64,000 nt of DNA from Stercorarius parasiticus. Lineage: Eukaryota; Chordata; Aves; Charadriiformes; Stercorariidae. Positions 1 through 14,019 of this stretch are shown piece by piece. Position numbers and translations under genes: made by a program. The DNA lies in NCBI GenBank assembly GCA_013396915.1, contig VWZL01002043.1:623813-687812 (forward strand), in the 5' to 3' direction. The stretch's first letter is position 1; every line of letters begins with the position of its first letter. Under the pieces are notes generated by a model that saw nothing but the letters and a program-made list of their open reading frames with translations, was not told the DNA's origin and made no database searches.

Positions 1-3000
1 AGTTTGTGGTGTATCAAAATCAAATGGAGCTTAAGTGTTTGAAAACCGTGCATCTTGGTGCCACCCTCATGGCTGTTGTGACTGCAGGACAAAGATAGTG
101 CCAAAATACTTGTATTTAAGAGAAACAGGTTATATTATTAGATACATGCTCAGCTGACTATTTTTCAGACTTCACAATGATTTCATTTGATTATTCACTA
201 GTCAATTTGAAATCACTGACTAGTCACTATTATGAATATTGTATGAGGAAATTTCAGAGTTGAGTTTTTCAGAGCAGATCTCTGTGCTCGGTTTGTAGTA
301 TAAGCATCAGTCATTAAGGAAAAGGATTCGTTTTGCTGATGCACAGACATCAAAGTAGAAGTATGTTTGTGTGTAGTAGGGGAGAGGGACAGATAAGTGG
401 AACTGCCACAGATAATCTGACTTGGGAAGAATTCTGTTATAAAATCGTCTTGGAGAGGGCAGCTGTTAATGAAACTAATGTGTGAAGCAAACTACTGAGT
501 TTTTAAAGGAGTGTACAGTAGTATATCTGCATTGAAGTGAAGACTTGGTGCGAGTTATGAAGCTGAATGTATTCTTGCTGGTAGAGTCCACAGGCCTGCA
601 GAGTTTCCACCAATGTATACATGTGATTTTGACACAGTTTTACTGTATTTTGTCAGTCAAAGGTGCTGATTATCTTCTTGCCAGCAGGTCATTATTTCTG
701 AAAGAACATTGGATTTCATTTAGGTAACTATCTGGATAGTGTTTAAAAGTTACACAATAGGTTCTTACTTAAAATAAGCTTTTCTTTTCTTTTAGCATTT
801 CAGTGTTCACATAATAGGCATTTAAACCTGTATTTGACTGCAGAATTCCATATACATTTAATCTGTTATGTCTTGGGGTGGTTTTGTTGTTGGTTTTGTT
901 TTTTTTTAATTTTTGTAAATGCAGGCTGTTCTATAAGATAGTTGAGTTGAATATGCTTAAGGATAAATTAAAGTCCTTCTTTGAATGCCCAATGAGAAAA
1001 GCCGGGTATTGTGGAAGCTTGAATGAAAGGGCATTTCTGTGGGTTTTCTACTCTATAGGCTTGTGTTGACCTTCCTAATCTAATGCTCTCCTTAAGTGCT
1101 GCGATAAAAGCTTGGCCAAGCTCTGCCTTCTGCGTGGCAAGTCAAAATCCAACTCTATTTTCTTTTCATTGCAATTGCATCAATTCTGCAAAAAAAGGAG
1201 ATTCTCTAGCAGAGAAGAGATGAATTTGAAATTAATAACTTCATTAGCATTGGTGCTGAGTTTATTGATATCTGAGTATGTAAAACAAAAGCTCACTGAA
1301 ACAGGCCTTATTTGAGAAAATGAGTCATGTACATTTCTGTCTTGACTTGAGCTTCTGATCTTTGAATTAAGGCATTTTTAGTATGCAGACTGTAAGTGTC
1401 TGATGTTTTGTACTTCAGGGAGAAAGCAAATACAAACAAGTGACAACTAAATAAGTTGTATAATAGTGGGGCTTTTATAATTCTTTGTTATGCAGAAGAG
1501 TAAAAGCAAAAGCCATTCAAGCCACTGCTGGAATTCCAGCTGCCTGACTGAAGGGGTGTTGTACACCTGCTACTTCAGGAGGCATCTCGTCACAGCCTGG
1601 CCAGGGTGATCTTTCTCAGACCTTTTTCTCCCTTCGCCTTTCATTCTGTATCAGATAGAATCTTACTTTAGACAGTAACTAATTCTCCAGCTTAAATGTA
1701 TTCTGGTGTCAATAGGACCAGAAGATTTGCTGCCTAGGAGAGTTTCTCTTCAGCTGCTGATAGACCGTGGCAGTGAGCTCTGAAAGAGAAGCAGCTTCTT
1801 TGAAGTGTTTTGATTCAGAACCCAGATAACCAGATTTAAAGCAGAGCTCTGTACACTTGGTATTCTGTTAATTCGTGTTTGGTATTCTACTTAATCTGCA
1901 GATAGACTTGACTTAAGTCTGTGTTCTTCATTATTCTGTGAAATGGTGTGCTGTCTGTTTACGGTATACATTGTCTGGCTGCCACTTCGCTCAACGTCAC
2001 CCACAGAAGAGTCAGACCCCCTCCACCTTATATTATTTTGCAAGTAGGCACCTCCTTGCAGGTAGCTTCTTGTATCCCCACCACTGTTGAACCTAGTATT
2101 AGGAGTGAGTTATGTTTCTGAGCTTTGAATTAATTAGTGAGAAAACAGCTTGCTTTTCATAGATATACATATTTGCTGGAATTGTCTCTAGGACACCAGA
2201 AAATCACTGAATGGAAAAAGTTAAAATCCAAGGTCCCAAGAGTTCTGGGGAGTAGAGTTCACATGTGGTTAGAATAGGCTACTTTACGTAATTGTCACCG
2301 ATTTAAAAAGAAAGTTTGTGTTACTGCCATCACTGTCCTAAAACTAATTTGTGCTAACTTGGATGGCAAACGGGATTTGAGGAAAAGCATAAACTTCTTT
2401 CCTTGCCTTCTTCCCTTTCTTTTCGTCCACATCCAACATAATAGACCCTAATTTCTGAAGTGAGTCTAAACTGTTTTAGACACTAAAAGGGGCTGACTCA
2501 TAGACCCAGTTTGTTTATCCTGCAGTGCTGCAGTGACAAATGCCTGTCATTACATGTGTACACATTTTATACAGGCAAAAAGGGGCCCTAGCCACTGATT
2601 TGAGGAAACTTGAAAGTAGGCATACCTTCCTCCGTACCTGCTGAAGTATAAGAAGAGAGAATGCTTTGAAATGCATCAAATAGAATCCAGATTAGCAGCC
2701 TGTCAGGTCTAAAAGGGACCAGAATGGGTAACTTCAGTTAGGGAACCTCACACGGTCATTCCTTCACCAGATCCATGGATACTGGTGGCAGAGCTATAGA
2801 ACAGTTTCCAGAACAAAGAAGGCTTTCCTTTGTTTTTCTAAGTTCCTTGTTCACATTTTATTTTATACTGTATTTGGTGTTTGTGTTTGCTTATTGTCCT
2901 TTTTTGTATGCTCAATTTGGCTAAACTATGAATGTTCAGTAAAGATTAACTAAAAAGATTGTCATTATCAAAACTTAACATTTTATGATACAAATGTTTA

Positions 3001-6000
3001 TAAATTTATGAGTGCTGAACAATCAAAGAGACGAGAAGAACTAGAATCACAGGTGGATAACTATGGTAAAAAATGCCAAGACAGAAATTGTTACTTACTG
3101 CAAACTACGTTAGGAACAAGTGGATCTACAGTTCAAGTAGTTTTTACTTGCAATGTTGCCTATATTTACTGTTTCCTAACTTTTCTTTAAGGGAAAATCT
3201 TAAGCTCTTGAAAAAATTCAAATGACAGCTATTTCTAAAGGGAATTTAAGTAGAATTAAAGCTGTTATTTGTCAAACATGATTTCAGAAATGCTCTGAAC
3301 AGAAGTTATATAATGATTTACCTGTCGATTGATATGTATCCCATTAGTGCTATAATTACAGTAAGAATTGTTCCATTATAAATTGGGAAGAGCTTCTTTT
3401 GATTTTGAAACCAAAGTCTGTTTCTGTGCCTGAGTAGTCAAGGTAAACAATTTCTATTGATAACTTTGTGACCTAAAAATATATATCTAATTAAATTTAT
3501 AATATGATAAATGTTATAATTTTCAATAACTATAGATATTTTAGCCATACTCAGCTACTTAGCATTAGCAATTTAGAGAATGCGCCTATGCAGTCATATT
3601 AGAATAATGATATTATTTGGCTGTTAGAAAGGTATTTCCAGTATTATCATGTATAGGAGGCACAGAATTAATTTTCTGGTTCATAATAACTTTTTGCTGC
3701 AATTTCTGGCACATATCAATGCTTTTGATGGATTAGAGTAAATGCGAATCCTCCAATTTGCTGTGGGTAGGTGAATTTCTGTGCTTATAGAAGGCTCTAC
3801 CAGAAATGATTGCAAATTGAAGGAGTGGTGCACAAGCTGTGATTTGCCTGTGATATCACTAAGAACAGCAGCAGTGTGTCTTTACAGGTCTCCCAGTCCC
3901 TGAATAATAAAATATCAAAATCCCCCATTTCTAGACCTTTAAATGTACATGTATATGCACTCCTCACATATGCTTCCAATTAAAATTAAGTAGTTTATCT
4001 AACAACACTGCAAAGGAAATTAAAGATAACATTTCATGAAGCTGACTGCTAAACCGCAATTAAATGAAGTCTCAAATTTCTATATTCTGTATTTTTGTTT
4101 GGCTTAGAGTTCTGACTCTATTTACGCTACATCAAACACTTCTAAGTTTTCCTAGAAGATTCTTTTTGTGACTATTTAACTTAACAAATGTTCGATTCAG
4201 GCCTCTGCCTAGAAAGACATTGTATATAATCCACTACACAAATAATTACTTTTCTTCTGTTTTGAACTCCTGCCAGCTACTTGTGCAGGGGCCCTTGTTT
4301 GTCCTGCAGACCAACCAGTCATTATAAACGTTTCTTTCAAAAACCTCATTCTCCGATTTAGCTGGTACACATTGAAGCCTGCCACAAAATGGTTAGCAGT
4401 TTCTCAGAGCCACTGGTCAAAAACTCAGAGCTCATACTGCCCTCCACATGTAAATCCCAGTTTCCGCTCCACCTCCACAACAGACTGAAGTCAAAATATC
4501 TGAATAGGCAAAAAAAAGGCTTTTGTCTTGTTAATTATATAGAGTTGGGAAAATGCAAATGCCTAAATACTGAAATTACATAGTTACCAGTGGAAGTTAT
4601 AATAAAAATAGGCATCAACTTCATACAACCAAAAGAGAAACATAACCTCTGGTTTATCAAAATCATTTCTGACAGAAGTTTTCCTGTAAGATGTCAAATT
4701 AATCATTTAGGAGTGAATTAAGCATTTAGCACTGTTCCATTTTGTTTGCGTTTGCCATCCGATCAGGTTTACTTCTGATATCATCGCTGGAGGAGGGCTA
4801 GAGCAAAACAGTTGCAATTATTTCTGTTGCCATTTACTGGAGTCTTTAGAAAACTAAGACTGCAAAAAAAGGTTTAAGATCTACTGTGTGGCAGCAAGTG
4901 CTCCTGTGCTACTGTATCGTATCTAACGTGGGGTTTCTTTTTGTCAAACAAAACATCCCAAGTGCCCCAAAAAGAAGCAAAATCAATCAACCAATCAACA
5001 AAATGGGCGAAGCTTGACCCAAAAACTGCAGAGTGATGACGTATTTCGCTTGTTCTCTGGTGACAGCAGATGTTCGTGAGATTTTCTGTTTTTCCTCTAC
5101 TGCCTTCCCATACAATTTCATGAAGTACTTGAGGTCACCAATGCAATTTATGGAATTTGTAAAATAGGGGCTCGTGGAGAGGAGCTGTAGTGGCAGTCAG
5201 AACTTAATAGAAAGTCAATCCTTTAATTTTGCTAAGGAGATGGGGAAAACTGAGCAGTCGTGACTAAAATAACAGAAAAAATTGCACTCTGCTGTGGTTA
5301 AGGGAAGCTGAACAGAAATTGAGCACATCAGTTACAAAGTTACAGCTGACAATGAAGTGACTCAGTTTTCACGGTCCATAAAGTTTTACAATTAGTCAGA
5401 CTGTTGTAGACTGAACAAGCCAGCCTTCTCCCGAAACTCTCTTTTCTTTTAGAAAACTGCTTAGATTTGCTTGTAAAGAGCTACTAAAGGCATTCGCTTA
5501 ACTGTTAAAGGCTGCAGCTGGCTGCAGAGCAGTGTGTGGCTCAGACCGTAGACACACATTCTCTGACTACGTATATGCAAGGTCTTAAAGGAGTATGTGA
5601 CTTACTCCTGAAAGTTTGGGTGGTTCTCTTTGCCAGCATGTGTAATTTCGCAAGTGCAAGTCAAATACTGTTACCATGACTTGTTGCATTTATTCCTGTG
5701 GATTCTGCTAGAAAAGTGATTTCCAAATGGGTCTTCTGTGATCTGAGGGAGTTTGTCAGCTACACGGCCCCTAAAAGGTGACGTTTTTCAGCAGCCATCG
5801 TGAATTAAGTTGTCTCCCATGATTCATTCTTGCCTCCCAACTCTCACTGCTGCCTCCATGCTCTTTCTTAGCTGTTCTAGTATGACTGGTTTTGATGCCA
5901 TGCAGGAGATTCTTCTGTGTTAAAAGTAGCGTGTAATAACTTTTTTTTACCCTTACCATAAATTTAAACTTGAATCAGTTCCTAGGTTGTACTCCTTCTG

Positions 6001-9000
6001 TGTTTTCATATCTAGTTGCATCCTTACCATGGAGGAAGTTGTCTGATGGTGGGAATAACTGAAGTTTAAGTGAAAGGAGATGGTCCTGCTTGAGGACCTC
6101 TCCAACAAAACACAGTCCTAAGTCACTCGTATTAAGTCCTTGATTCTGTGATACTGTAAATCCTACTCTAGGGTACCCAGTATTAGACCAAAAAGTGACA
6201 GAAAGTGTTGATGCAATATGAACTTATCCTGAGGGTTCAATTTTGTTCCAGTATTTTTAAAAGGTTAACTTTGAACTAGCAGATTTTATGAAGATCAAGT
6301 ATTGCCCATGTCACTCCAGCTTTACCATGCATCAGATAACATCTGTGCTCCTGTAGCCAACAGAAAGCTGGCCTGAAAGAAGGCCAGTATAAACATCCAT
6401 GTTGTGTACTTTGGCTGATTCAAGGCAATTGTAGTCACATTGTTGCACCTCAACTGAATCAGTTAAGTATTGCTAGGTAATCTACAACTAGCAGTTACAG
6501 AACTGTAATCTAAAGTCCCCCTAAGCCTATTGTTTGCCTTTGCTGTATAAAGCTCTTTGCCACCACTGGCAATATTGTGGGTGTTTGCAAATGAAAAAAG
6601 GTGAAAACTGCTATATTAAAATTTTGATTCTTCTTGACCTGAATACGCTGAGAATGAGTATTCATTAGTTGCCATTGTGCTGTTCATGGTCTGTACAATG
6701 AAGCTGGACAGTCATGTGGTTTAATATGTGTTCTTTAGAATGAGTAAGAGGAGTGATGCTCATCTGAGTCACTGTCGTAAAATGACAAAAAAAAAATAAA
6801 GTATTCCTAAGCTGCTTCTCTGTTTGGCAATTTAGGCAAATACACCTGACCTTCCAGAGAAGCCAGTATACCTTGAGGTATCATCTGCTGGAGAACAGAA
6901 AAATGTGAGACCTACATTAAAGCTTTACTTTTCCCAGAACAAGTAGTTCTACAAATATCCCTCCAAAGTTTAAAAATAAAAAAAGGAACGTGCTTTTACT
7001 CAAGTCTTCCTCACTGATCTCATGGCTACTGCATAATGGCGTAACTAAATGTTTGTAATCATCGTCGTTCAGCATTTTTGCCTGGTTTTGTTGCTATTTA
7101 TTTAATGAGTTTTTCCGCTTTAGAGACTCCTGAATTACAGCGGTGCAACCTTCCAAGCACAATGCAGATAGTATTTGATGCAGTGTTATTTAACAGGGAG
7201 AGATCTAAAGGAAGAAGTTTGTCTGTGCAAGTGCTTATACTCCATTATCTATTGTTTGACATTGGCTGCAGTTTGTTTGACCCAACCCTTCTCCAGACTT
7301 TTGGCGCCCCCAGGAAAACAAGTAGCCTCCATAAATATTATGCAGACATTTAATTGTTGTGAATTTCTCTGATAAATAGTGTTTGGAGGCACTTACATTT
7401 GACTGGTTCACTGTGAGTGTAATTTATGCCAGAAAGACACTAAGGAACAGATGATTGGGTAGTATTTACTTCTTTCTTTTGTTCGTCTACAATACAGAAC
7501 TATTTTTCTGCCTGGGAAGATTGAAATGAAATACTGTTGTTGGGGTTTTTTTCTGCTGTGTTGTCTGCAGAATTTATTGAAGAATCAACATCTTAACGCC
7601 ATGCTTACCTGCAGTTATATGCGTTGTATTTTTATTTACTGATTGTTTTTAATAGTTTTGGGTGGGTTTTTTTTGTAATACCTGTGACACCACTCAATCA
7701 TATTCCGTAGCTATCTTTTCCGGTTTTATTAAAGGTTTGATGAAGGTTTGAAATTTTTTCCTCTGAACTGTAGATTTTTTTTTAATATCATTGTATTTCC
7801 TAACCCCGAATACTTTCACTTACGATAATGGAGACACCTGTTTGGCAGAGATGCCAGACAAGCCAAGCTCAGCTGGAGCTGCAAATGGTTGTCCCTTTTC
7901 ACAGTCCCTTTTTGTCATCGGTGTGTTATTTTCTGATGCTCAGGCAACTGCACTGCAAAAAGCATTACATCATTGGCATTGATTTCCATTAGGGTGGGCT
8001 GGAGTGTAGAATGCCTGCTCTGAAGAAAATTAAATACATTAAAAAATCTTGAAAAAGGCCACCAAAATTAAATCCTCAGAAGAATGAGTATTCTGAAATG
8101 CATTTTAAAAAATTTGAGTCAACACCTCTTTCTGACCTTCTGTACTTCCAGGACCATAAACTGAGGTGGCAGTAAACTGGTTATTTGAAAACCAGTGTTT
8201 CTAGTCCCTGTGCTGCCAAAGATGATCCGGGAGCACAGCTCTGAGCAACCCAGTGGAATAGTTACCTATAGTCAGGAAATCTCCGAGATAGATATCATTT
8301 TATGAGCAAAATAAGCGGTGCACAAAATCTGAATTTTTCCATTGGAGAAAAAGTTAAATTAGAAAATTACTGACCAACTCTGATTTAATTCTTCTCAACT
8401 GAACTGGAAAGACCCTGGATTTTATGGGTAATTGAAATTAGATATTTCCCTTCCACAGAAAACTGCTGAAGTATCACAGAAGGTTTTATCTGTTCATATA
8501 TTCATTCTTTGGTAATTTGGAATATATGTTTCAATGGCTACTAAGACACCTTTACCAGCTGTAAGGTTGGTTAAAGTTTACAAACAAGTTTTATGGGATA
8601 ATACTGTAACAGTCAGTGGCAGTAAGATGGAGGTATATAGGGCCTTCTCCCTGCCATATACTGCTATGACAAGGAAACCCTATTCTCGTCTTATATCTCT
8701 CTTGAACAGACGTTATTGGTCTTAATTCTAACTAAATGGAACAAAAATGAGACTTCAGATTAATTTGCCTGTGACTATTTTGCGTGTATGTGTACTTACA
8801 GTTTTTTAAGTGTCTTTTTACGACAAATACATCAGGTTTTGGTTTTGTTTTGTTTTCTTCTTTTCTCTGTAAAGCTTAGCTTGGTTGCAAGCCCACGTTA
8901 ATAATGAGAGTAAGCTTATGTCTCAGTCTCTCCATGTAGTGCATGTATTTGATGCTTTTAACAGTGGTGCATTATTATATTGCCCTGCAAATTGTTGAGC

Positions 9001-12000
9001 CCTTCCTTCCTATTCCCACCATGAAGACTCCTCAAAACTATACAATTGTTTTGATTTATTGAGTGAAATAGTGCACTTGCCTCTGGAAGGAAAACTGCCA
9101 CCAATAGATGATAGGAAATATTATTTAAAGTGGTGAGAGTATACGTAAAAGGAGTGAAAAAAAATTATACTCTTCAAAATAAGTTTATCTCTACTAGATA
9201 CTCTCTGGTTTATCTAAATGTTGTCAGAAGTATTATGTTCTTAACTTAAAATGCCATAGATGAAAACTTTGGCTTATTTGGGCCTTTTGACTTCAAAGTT
9301 CCTTTCTAAGCAGATTGATTTAATATTGCTTGTTTCTCTAGAAATATTTAAAAATATTTGTCAAAGACGTCAAAAAGAAAAATGTTAATAACATTTTTTT
9401 TAATAACATATACGTGTAAATAGTTTAGTGATGACTATGAGGAAGCTTTGCCTCCAAGAGAGAAATATTTAGTTCTATTTTCAGTTGTTCTCTTGAGTAG
9501 TTTGGTTAGCCACCCTCTGCCTTGTGTGAGCTATGCATCAAAAAGGGATTCCCTCTCCACTTGATTGCTAGAACATCCCTACTGTTCCAGAAATATTTAA
9601 ATATATCATGTGTAGAAGTAACTACGCATGAAAGTGTTAAAACATTTTGGTTCAACACACTTCTGAACCTTTATAATTAATTGCTTTCCTGGCTTTGTAA
9701 TTAAAAAAAGTATGATGCGTACTTAGTAGCTTTTGGCTGTTAAGTGGGCTATGTCCCGTGGTCTTTTTGATAAGAAGTGAAAGATTGGTAATATATTTCT
9801 GACCCATGAAACAGAAATTGAATTTCCAACAATACCAAACAGATAGCTCATGAACACTTCTGACCTAGGCCTTATGATTCCTAATTCTGGTTTAATATTT
9901 CAAAACTTTCCCCTTTCCTTCACCAGTAGTGTATCGTTTTATCCTTCAGTATTCCAAGACCACGACATATACCCCTGTCGGAGATCGAATGTGAGTCATA
10001 TGCTGTGTGAAACTGAACATTAGCTAAGAGAAAAATGGTTTGTGTACATAGTAGATTGGGGCAAAAAGGTTGAAAAGTGAATGTACAACAGCTGCAAGTC
10101 TGCTTTAGAGCTGGATATGAGGTAAACACAGGATATGAGCATCCCAGAAGATTATAACAGTTTATAGCTCAATCCAAACTTTCTGAGTTGCTCCTGTCAC
10201 TGTTACAGCCTAAACCAAAGTTTGTGTTCAAACTCTTAGAGCCTTTTAGAAGACTAAATTGTGATAGATTTAATACAACTATGGCAATACATGTCCTGAT
10301 GTTTCACAGTATTAAAATTCTTATAGAAAATCTTAGCTTTGATTTGGTTCTCTAATTGTATTACTGCTTTTTCATTAGAACTTTGCATATCTATTAACAT
10401 CACGTGCTAGCTTGGCTACAGTCTAATTAAATTCAACACTAATAAACATGCCATAATATGTTAATATTATCATTTCCTGGAAAAATCAGGTGCCATCGCT
10501 GTCACCTATTTCTTCCTTGACTTACACTCAGCTTTGGCCAGATTTATTCTGGATACATGAGAAAGTCAGCCTTGTCTTAGCATGAGGTCATATAGAGCCA
10601 TCTAGCACTGTGCTGATCTTTCTTTATGACAAAGGGCTGTATGCAGAATGCCGTTGTGTGTAGTTTAAAAATATCCTTGTGTTCACATACAAGATGAAAG
10701 CAAAATGTAAAGAGTGGGTAATGAGTGAGTGAAAGTATATAATTCCCTACGAGTTTTACTTAAGACGTTTTAGTTTGAAAGTTCAGCACATTTTCATCAT
10801 CAATTCAGTGCTCGAATCATCTCGATTTAGGAGAGGAGGACTCAGAAGTTCCAGAGTCCTTGAATCATGTTACTATTTAGGGAAACATGGTTATTAATAG
10901 AACTTAATTTTTAAATACTTTTCAACCTTTATATGTTAAATGTAATCTCAAATGTGTGCTTGGTTCGAATGAGCAATGGAATGGAATGAAACTTTAAGAC
11001 ATGACCTTCAGTAGGAGATTTCAAGGGGAAGGATCTGAAGGAAAAGGTAGATTTCATAGAAGTTTTAGAGATTAACTGTATTGTTTTCATTCCCAGTAAT
11101 GAAAAACAGTATTGGAGCTTTACATACGGTGACTTTGCATTGAAATAGCCTCAGAAAGATACTGTGTAAAGCTCTATAACAACAATGTAAAGTGACAACA
11201 GATGTGATTTCTCACACTGAAATGCATTCTTATCATTTCACAATGATTAACATGATGATGATCCTCTTGGCATGGAACTGAAATTTTTCTACATTGTACA
11301 AGCTATATTAAATCTGTCTTTAGCTGGCACCCATGCCTTACTGAAGCTGGCAGACTACCACATGCATGGGACCAATTCCAGCTTTATACATGGGCATGAG
11401 TGCAAAAATCTCCATATGATGCTTCACTTCTGAAAATTAGTTGATGATTTTCACAAAAGGGCTGCTGCATAATGCAACTCTGTATCTCAGCAAAAAGTAC
11501 TTCACGGCCCAGCTATGGGTTCTACTTTGCTCAGTCATCTGCATTTATCCAATCCGTTAGGATCTAATAATATTTAAAGGCACTCCAGTTCGTGGCTGTG
11601 CTGGGACTTTGTGGTTCAATCTGAAAGTTCTGAAAGGCTCGTAGCTTTGCGAGACTGCTGTTCAGAGGCGTAAGAATATATAAAGGTCCAACATTCAGTT
11701 CATTCCTTCAGGTAAAATGTAGTGTTGGACCACAGATTTTTCTGAAATGAACACTGTGAAAGAGGTTTGGGGTTTTCGAATGAGGAAAAAAAGGTATGTA
11801 ATTGTTTTTGTGACATAATTAACATAATACAGTTGATGTCATGCCCATAGAGCATAGACCATAGAACTTCAGCCTGTGATTTCTCCATCAAGCCCATAAT
11901 TTAATAAAATTAGCCTTGTTCTGGTCTCACTTACACCAGCATAATTGGAGGCTATTGAATTACAACATAATAAATGAGACCTCAAAACAGATTTACTTTA

Positions 12001-12200
12001 TTGTGACAAAAAGAGCACAGTATTTTATGGATGCAGTGGAATTTGCCTAAGGTTTATTTGTCACTCCTTTCTTTGAACACTGGGCTACGTCAAGTACGTT
12101 ATAATTTTTCCAAGTTAGTTGTTACTGGATGTGATTCTTCTTTTCTTAATTGCTAAGTGAGCAAGTCACCTGGTAGGAGAAGAATGAGTCCCTGAAGCTT

Positions 12201-12240
12201 CCCTTTTTTTTTTCTTTCTTTTTTTTTTCCCCTTCTCCCA
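12201..12240. repeat. T/C-rich homopolymer tract
   Basis: Long T runs interrupted by C, flanked by CCC and CCCC. This is low-complexity polypyrimidine sequence. No adjacent LINE body was seen, so it is not obviously a retrotransposon tail. Confidence 0.8.
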
Positions 12241-13990
12241 AAGGAAAGAAACATGTTTACCTCCCTTTGTCTATCACTTGGCTGCAGCTACAGTAGTAAC
12301 ACAGAAACAGATTGCAACAAAGTCGCTATTTATTGCTATGATTTTGGATTTTTGCCACTCTCGCTAATGAGATATATTTTTGCAGATAGACAAACTGAGG
12401 ATGGGCTCCTCAGCTTACATGCACTTGATTGTATCCCAGTTTGTCATTAAATTTATTTTTAACAATAAAATCAGCAGATTGTAATTTGTATTATGATCGT
12501 CACGAATAGATCTCACCATGTTTTATACAACTGTGAAGCTTTGACTATGCAGATGAAGGGAGTTAGACATTGAAAGCAAAAACAGTTGCACATCATCATC
12601 TAAAATTTTATTTTAGCAGTGTTTCTGTAGTAATTTGGGGAATGGGAACAGGGAGGAAGGGAGAGAGTTTTATCTAATGCCACGCCACTTAAACCAAATA
12701 ATTACATTGCATTCCTTTCTAGTGCGGCATGCAGCTACCATGATATACACAATATTGTACAGCATTTGGTATAATAGTAGAAGTATATACCATATTAATT
12801 GATGAAGTCTTAAATGTTGTGCTCACATTTTTATAGGTGGCTGAAGGCTTCTCACTATACACTCGGCACTGCTAAAAGTGTACAACAAATAAAAGTTAGA
12901 AGTTTTGGTTTTTCCCTGCTGAGTTGCCTCAGAGGAAAGTGTCAGTAGCACAAAAGCTTTGTTGCTTCATTTCATGATTAAATCCAGCCTTCCCCATTGA
13001 AACAACTCTTTTCTTTTGCGTTATTACGCTGTTACAAAATGTCTCTTCCCATCAAAAATATTTTAGTTTCCCTATGCTTCTCTTCCTAATTAACACTGAA
13101 AGCCATTCCTAAAATTGTGAGTCTAGAAGCTGCCATTCCTTCATGTGTAAAGAATTAAACTCAGCAGTTACATATGTAAAAGAGATGTTTTACTCAGTAA
13201 ACTATCTCTGTACCAAAAGTAGACTGCTAATGAGCAAATGTAGGCTACCATTTTTAATTTTTAATTTCATTATCCACAAAGCACCAATGCCTACATGTGT
13301 GATTGCGGCTACCCAGATTGCCTTATCTGTGTAACTGAATTATGAAAGTGAAAATGAACAAAGGCATTATCTGCGCAGCAATATACTACCAATTATAGTG
13401 ATGTGATTATACAACTATAACACTTCTATTCAGGCACTTGTACTTCAGTGGAAGGTAGCTTTTTTCTGTTCACATTAAAACTTCCCTAACAAATTTAGTA
13501 AGCATAAGAAGGTCGCATTTATACTGTGGGAAAAATTATTAACACCAGAAGTTATCCCACTTATCTGCGTCAGCTTCAACTCACAGCTTTGGATACGATG
13601 ACGCGTGCTTGCTTCAGTAGTCAGGCTAGTTTCTTGTCTCTTACTTCCCCACCCTTTTTTGGGAAGGAGAGTTACCTTTAATCCAGATTGTTTGTGGGAA
13701 TCCAGATCATTTCAAGGGTCTGGTTTATTGGCACGGTTAAAGGGATAATGGATGTGGCATGGAGTGGGAATGAACTCTTGGAGCTGGGGTGCAAGTATTA
13801 ATTTACTGCTGAAACTGTTGTATTGAGGAATGAAATCCCTAAAGTGTATCGAAAAGATTTTCCTTCACTGAAGCTGACAAATGCAAGCAACTGTTACCCA
13901 GTGCCGTTCACAGCAATGCCAGTGCTGAAGCACTGTTAACAAAACCATGCGTTTGCTTCCCTCTCTCCCCCAGTGCAGTCGGAACAATAG

Positions 13991-14019
13991 AAAACACTGA
14001 ATCAAAGATTCAGTGTTTT
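13991..14019. repeat. Perfect 13-bp palindrome with 3-nt loop
   Basis: The left arm AAAACACTGAATC (13,991-14,003) and right arm GATTCAGTGTTTT (14,007-14,019) are exact reverse complements around AAA. It could be the fused terminal repeats of a decayed MITE or a cruciform/hairpin-forming site. No target-site duplication was recognised. Confidence 0.85.

Noticed and set aside
4185..4205. tRNA B-box-like GTTCGATTC
   Set aside because: No A box at the right distance and no cloverleaf or acceptor stem.
6836..6943. Apparent likeness (AGEQKNV) to the PDE1A2-type leader exon
   Set aside because: Only a few residues agree. The rest of the leader, its start codon and its phase-2 donor are missing.
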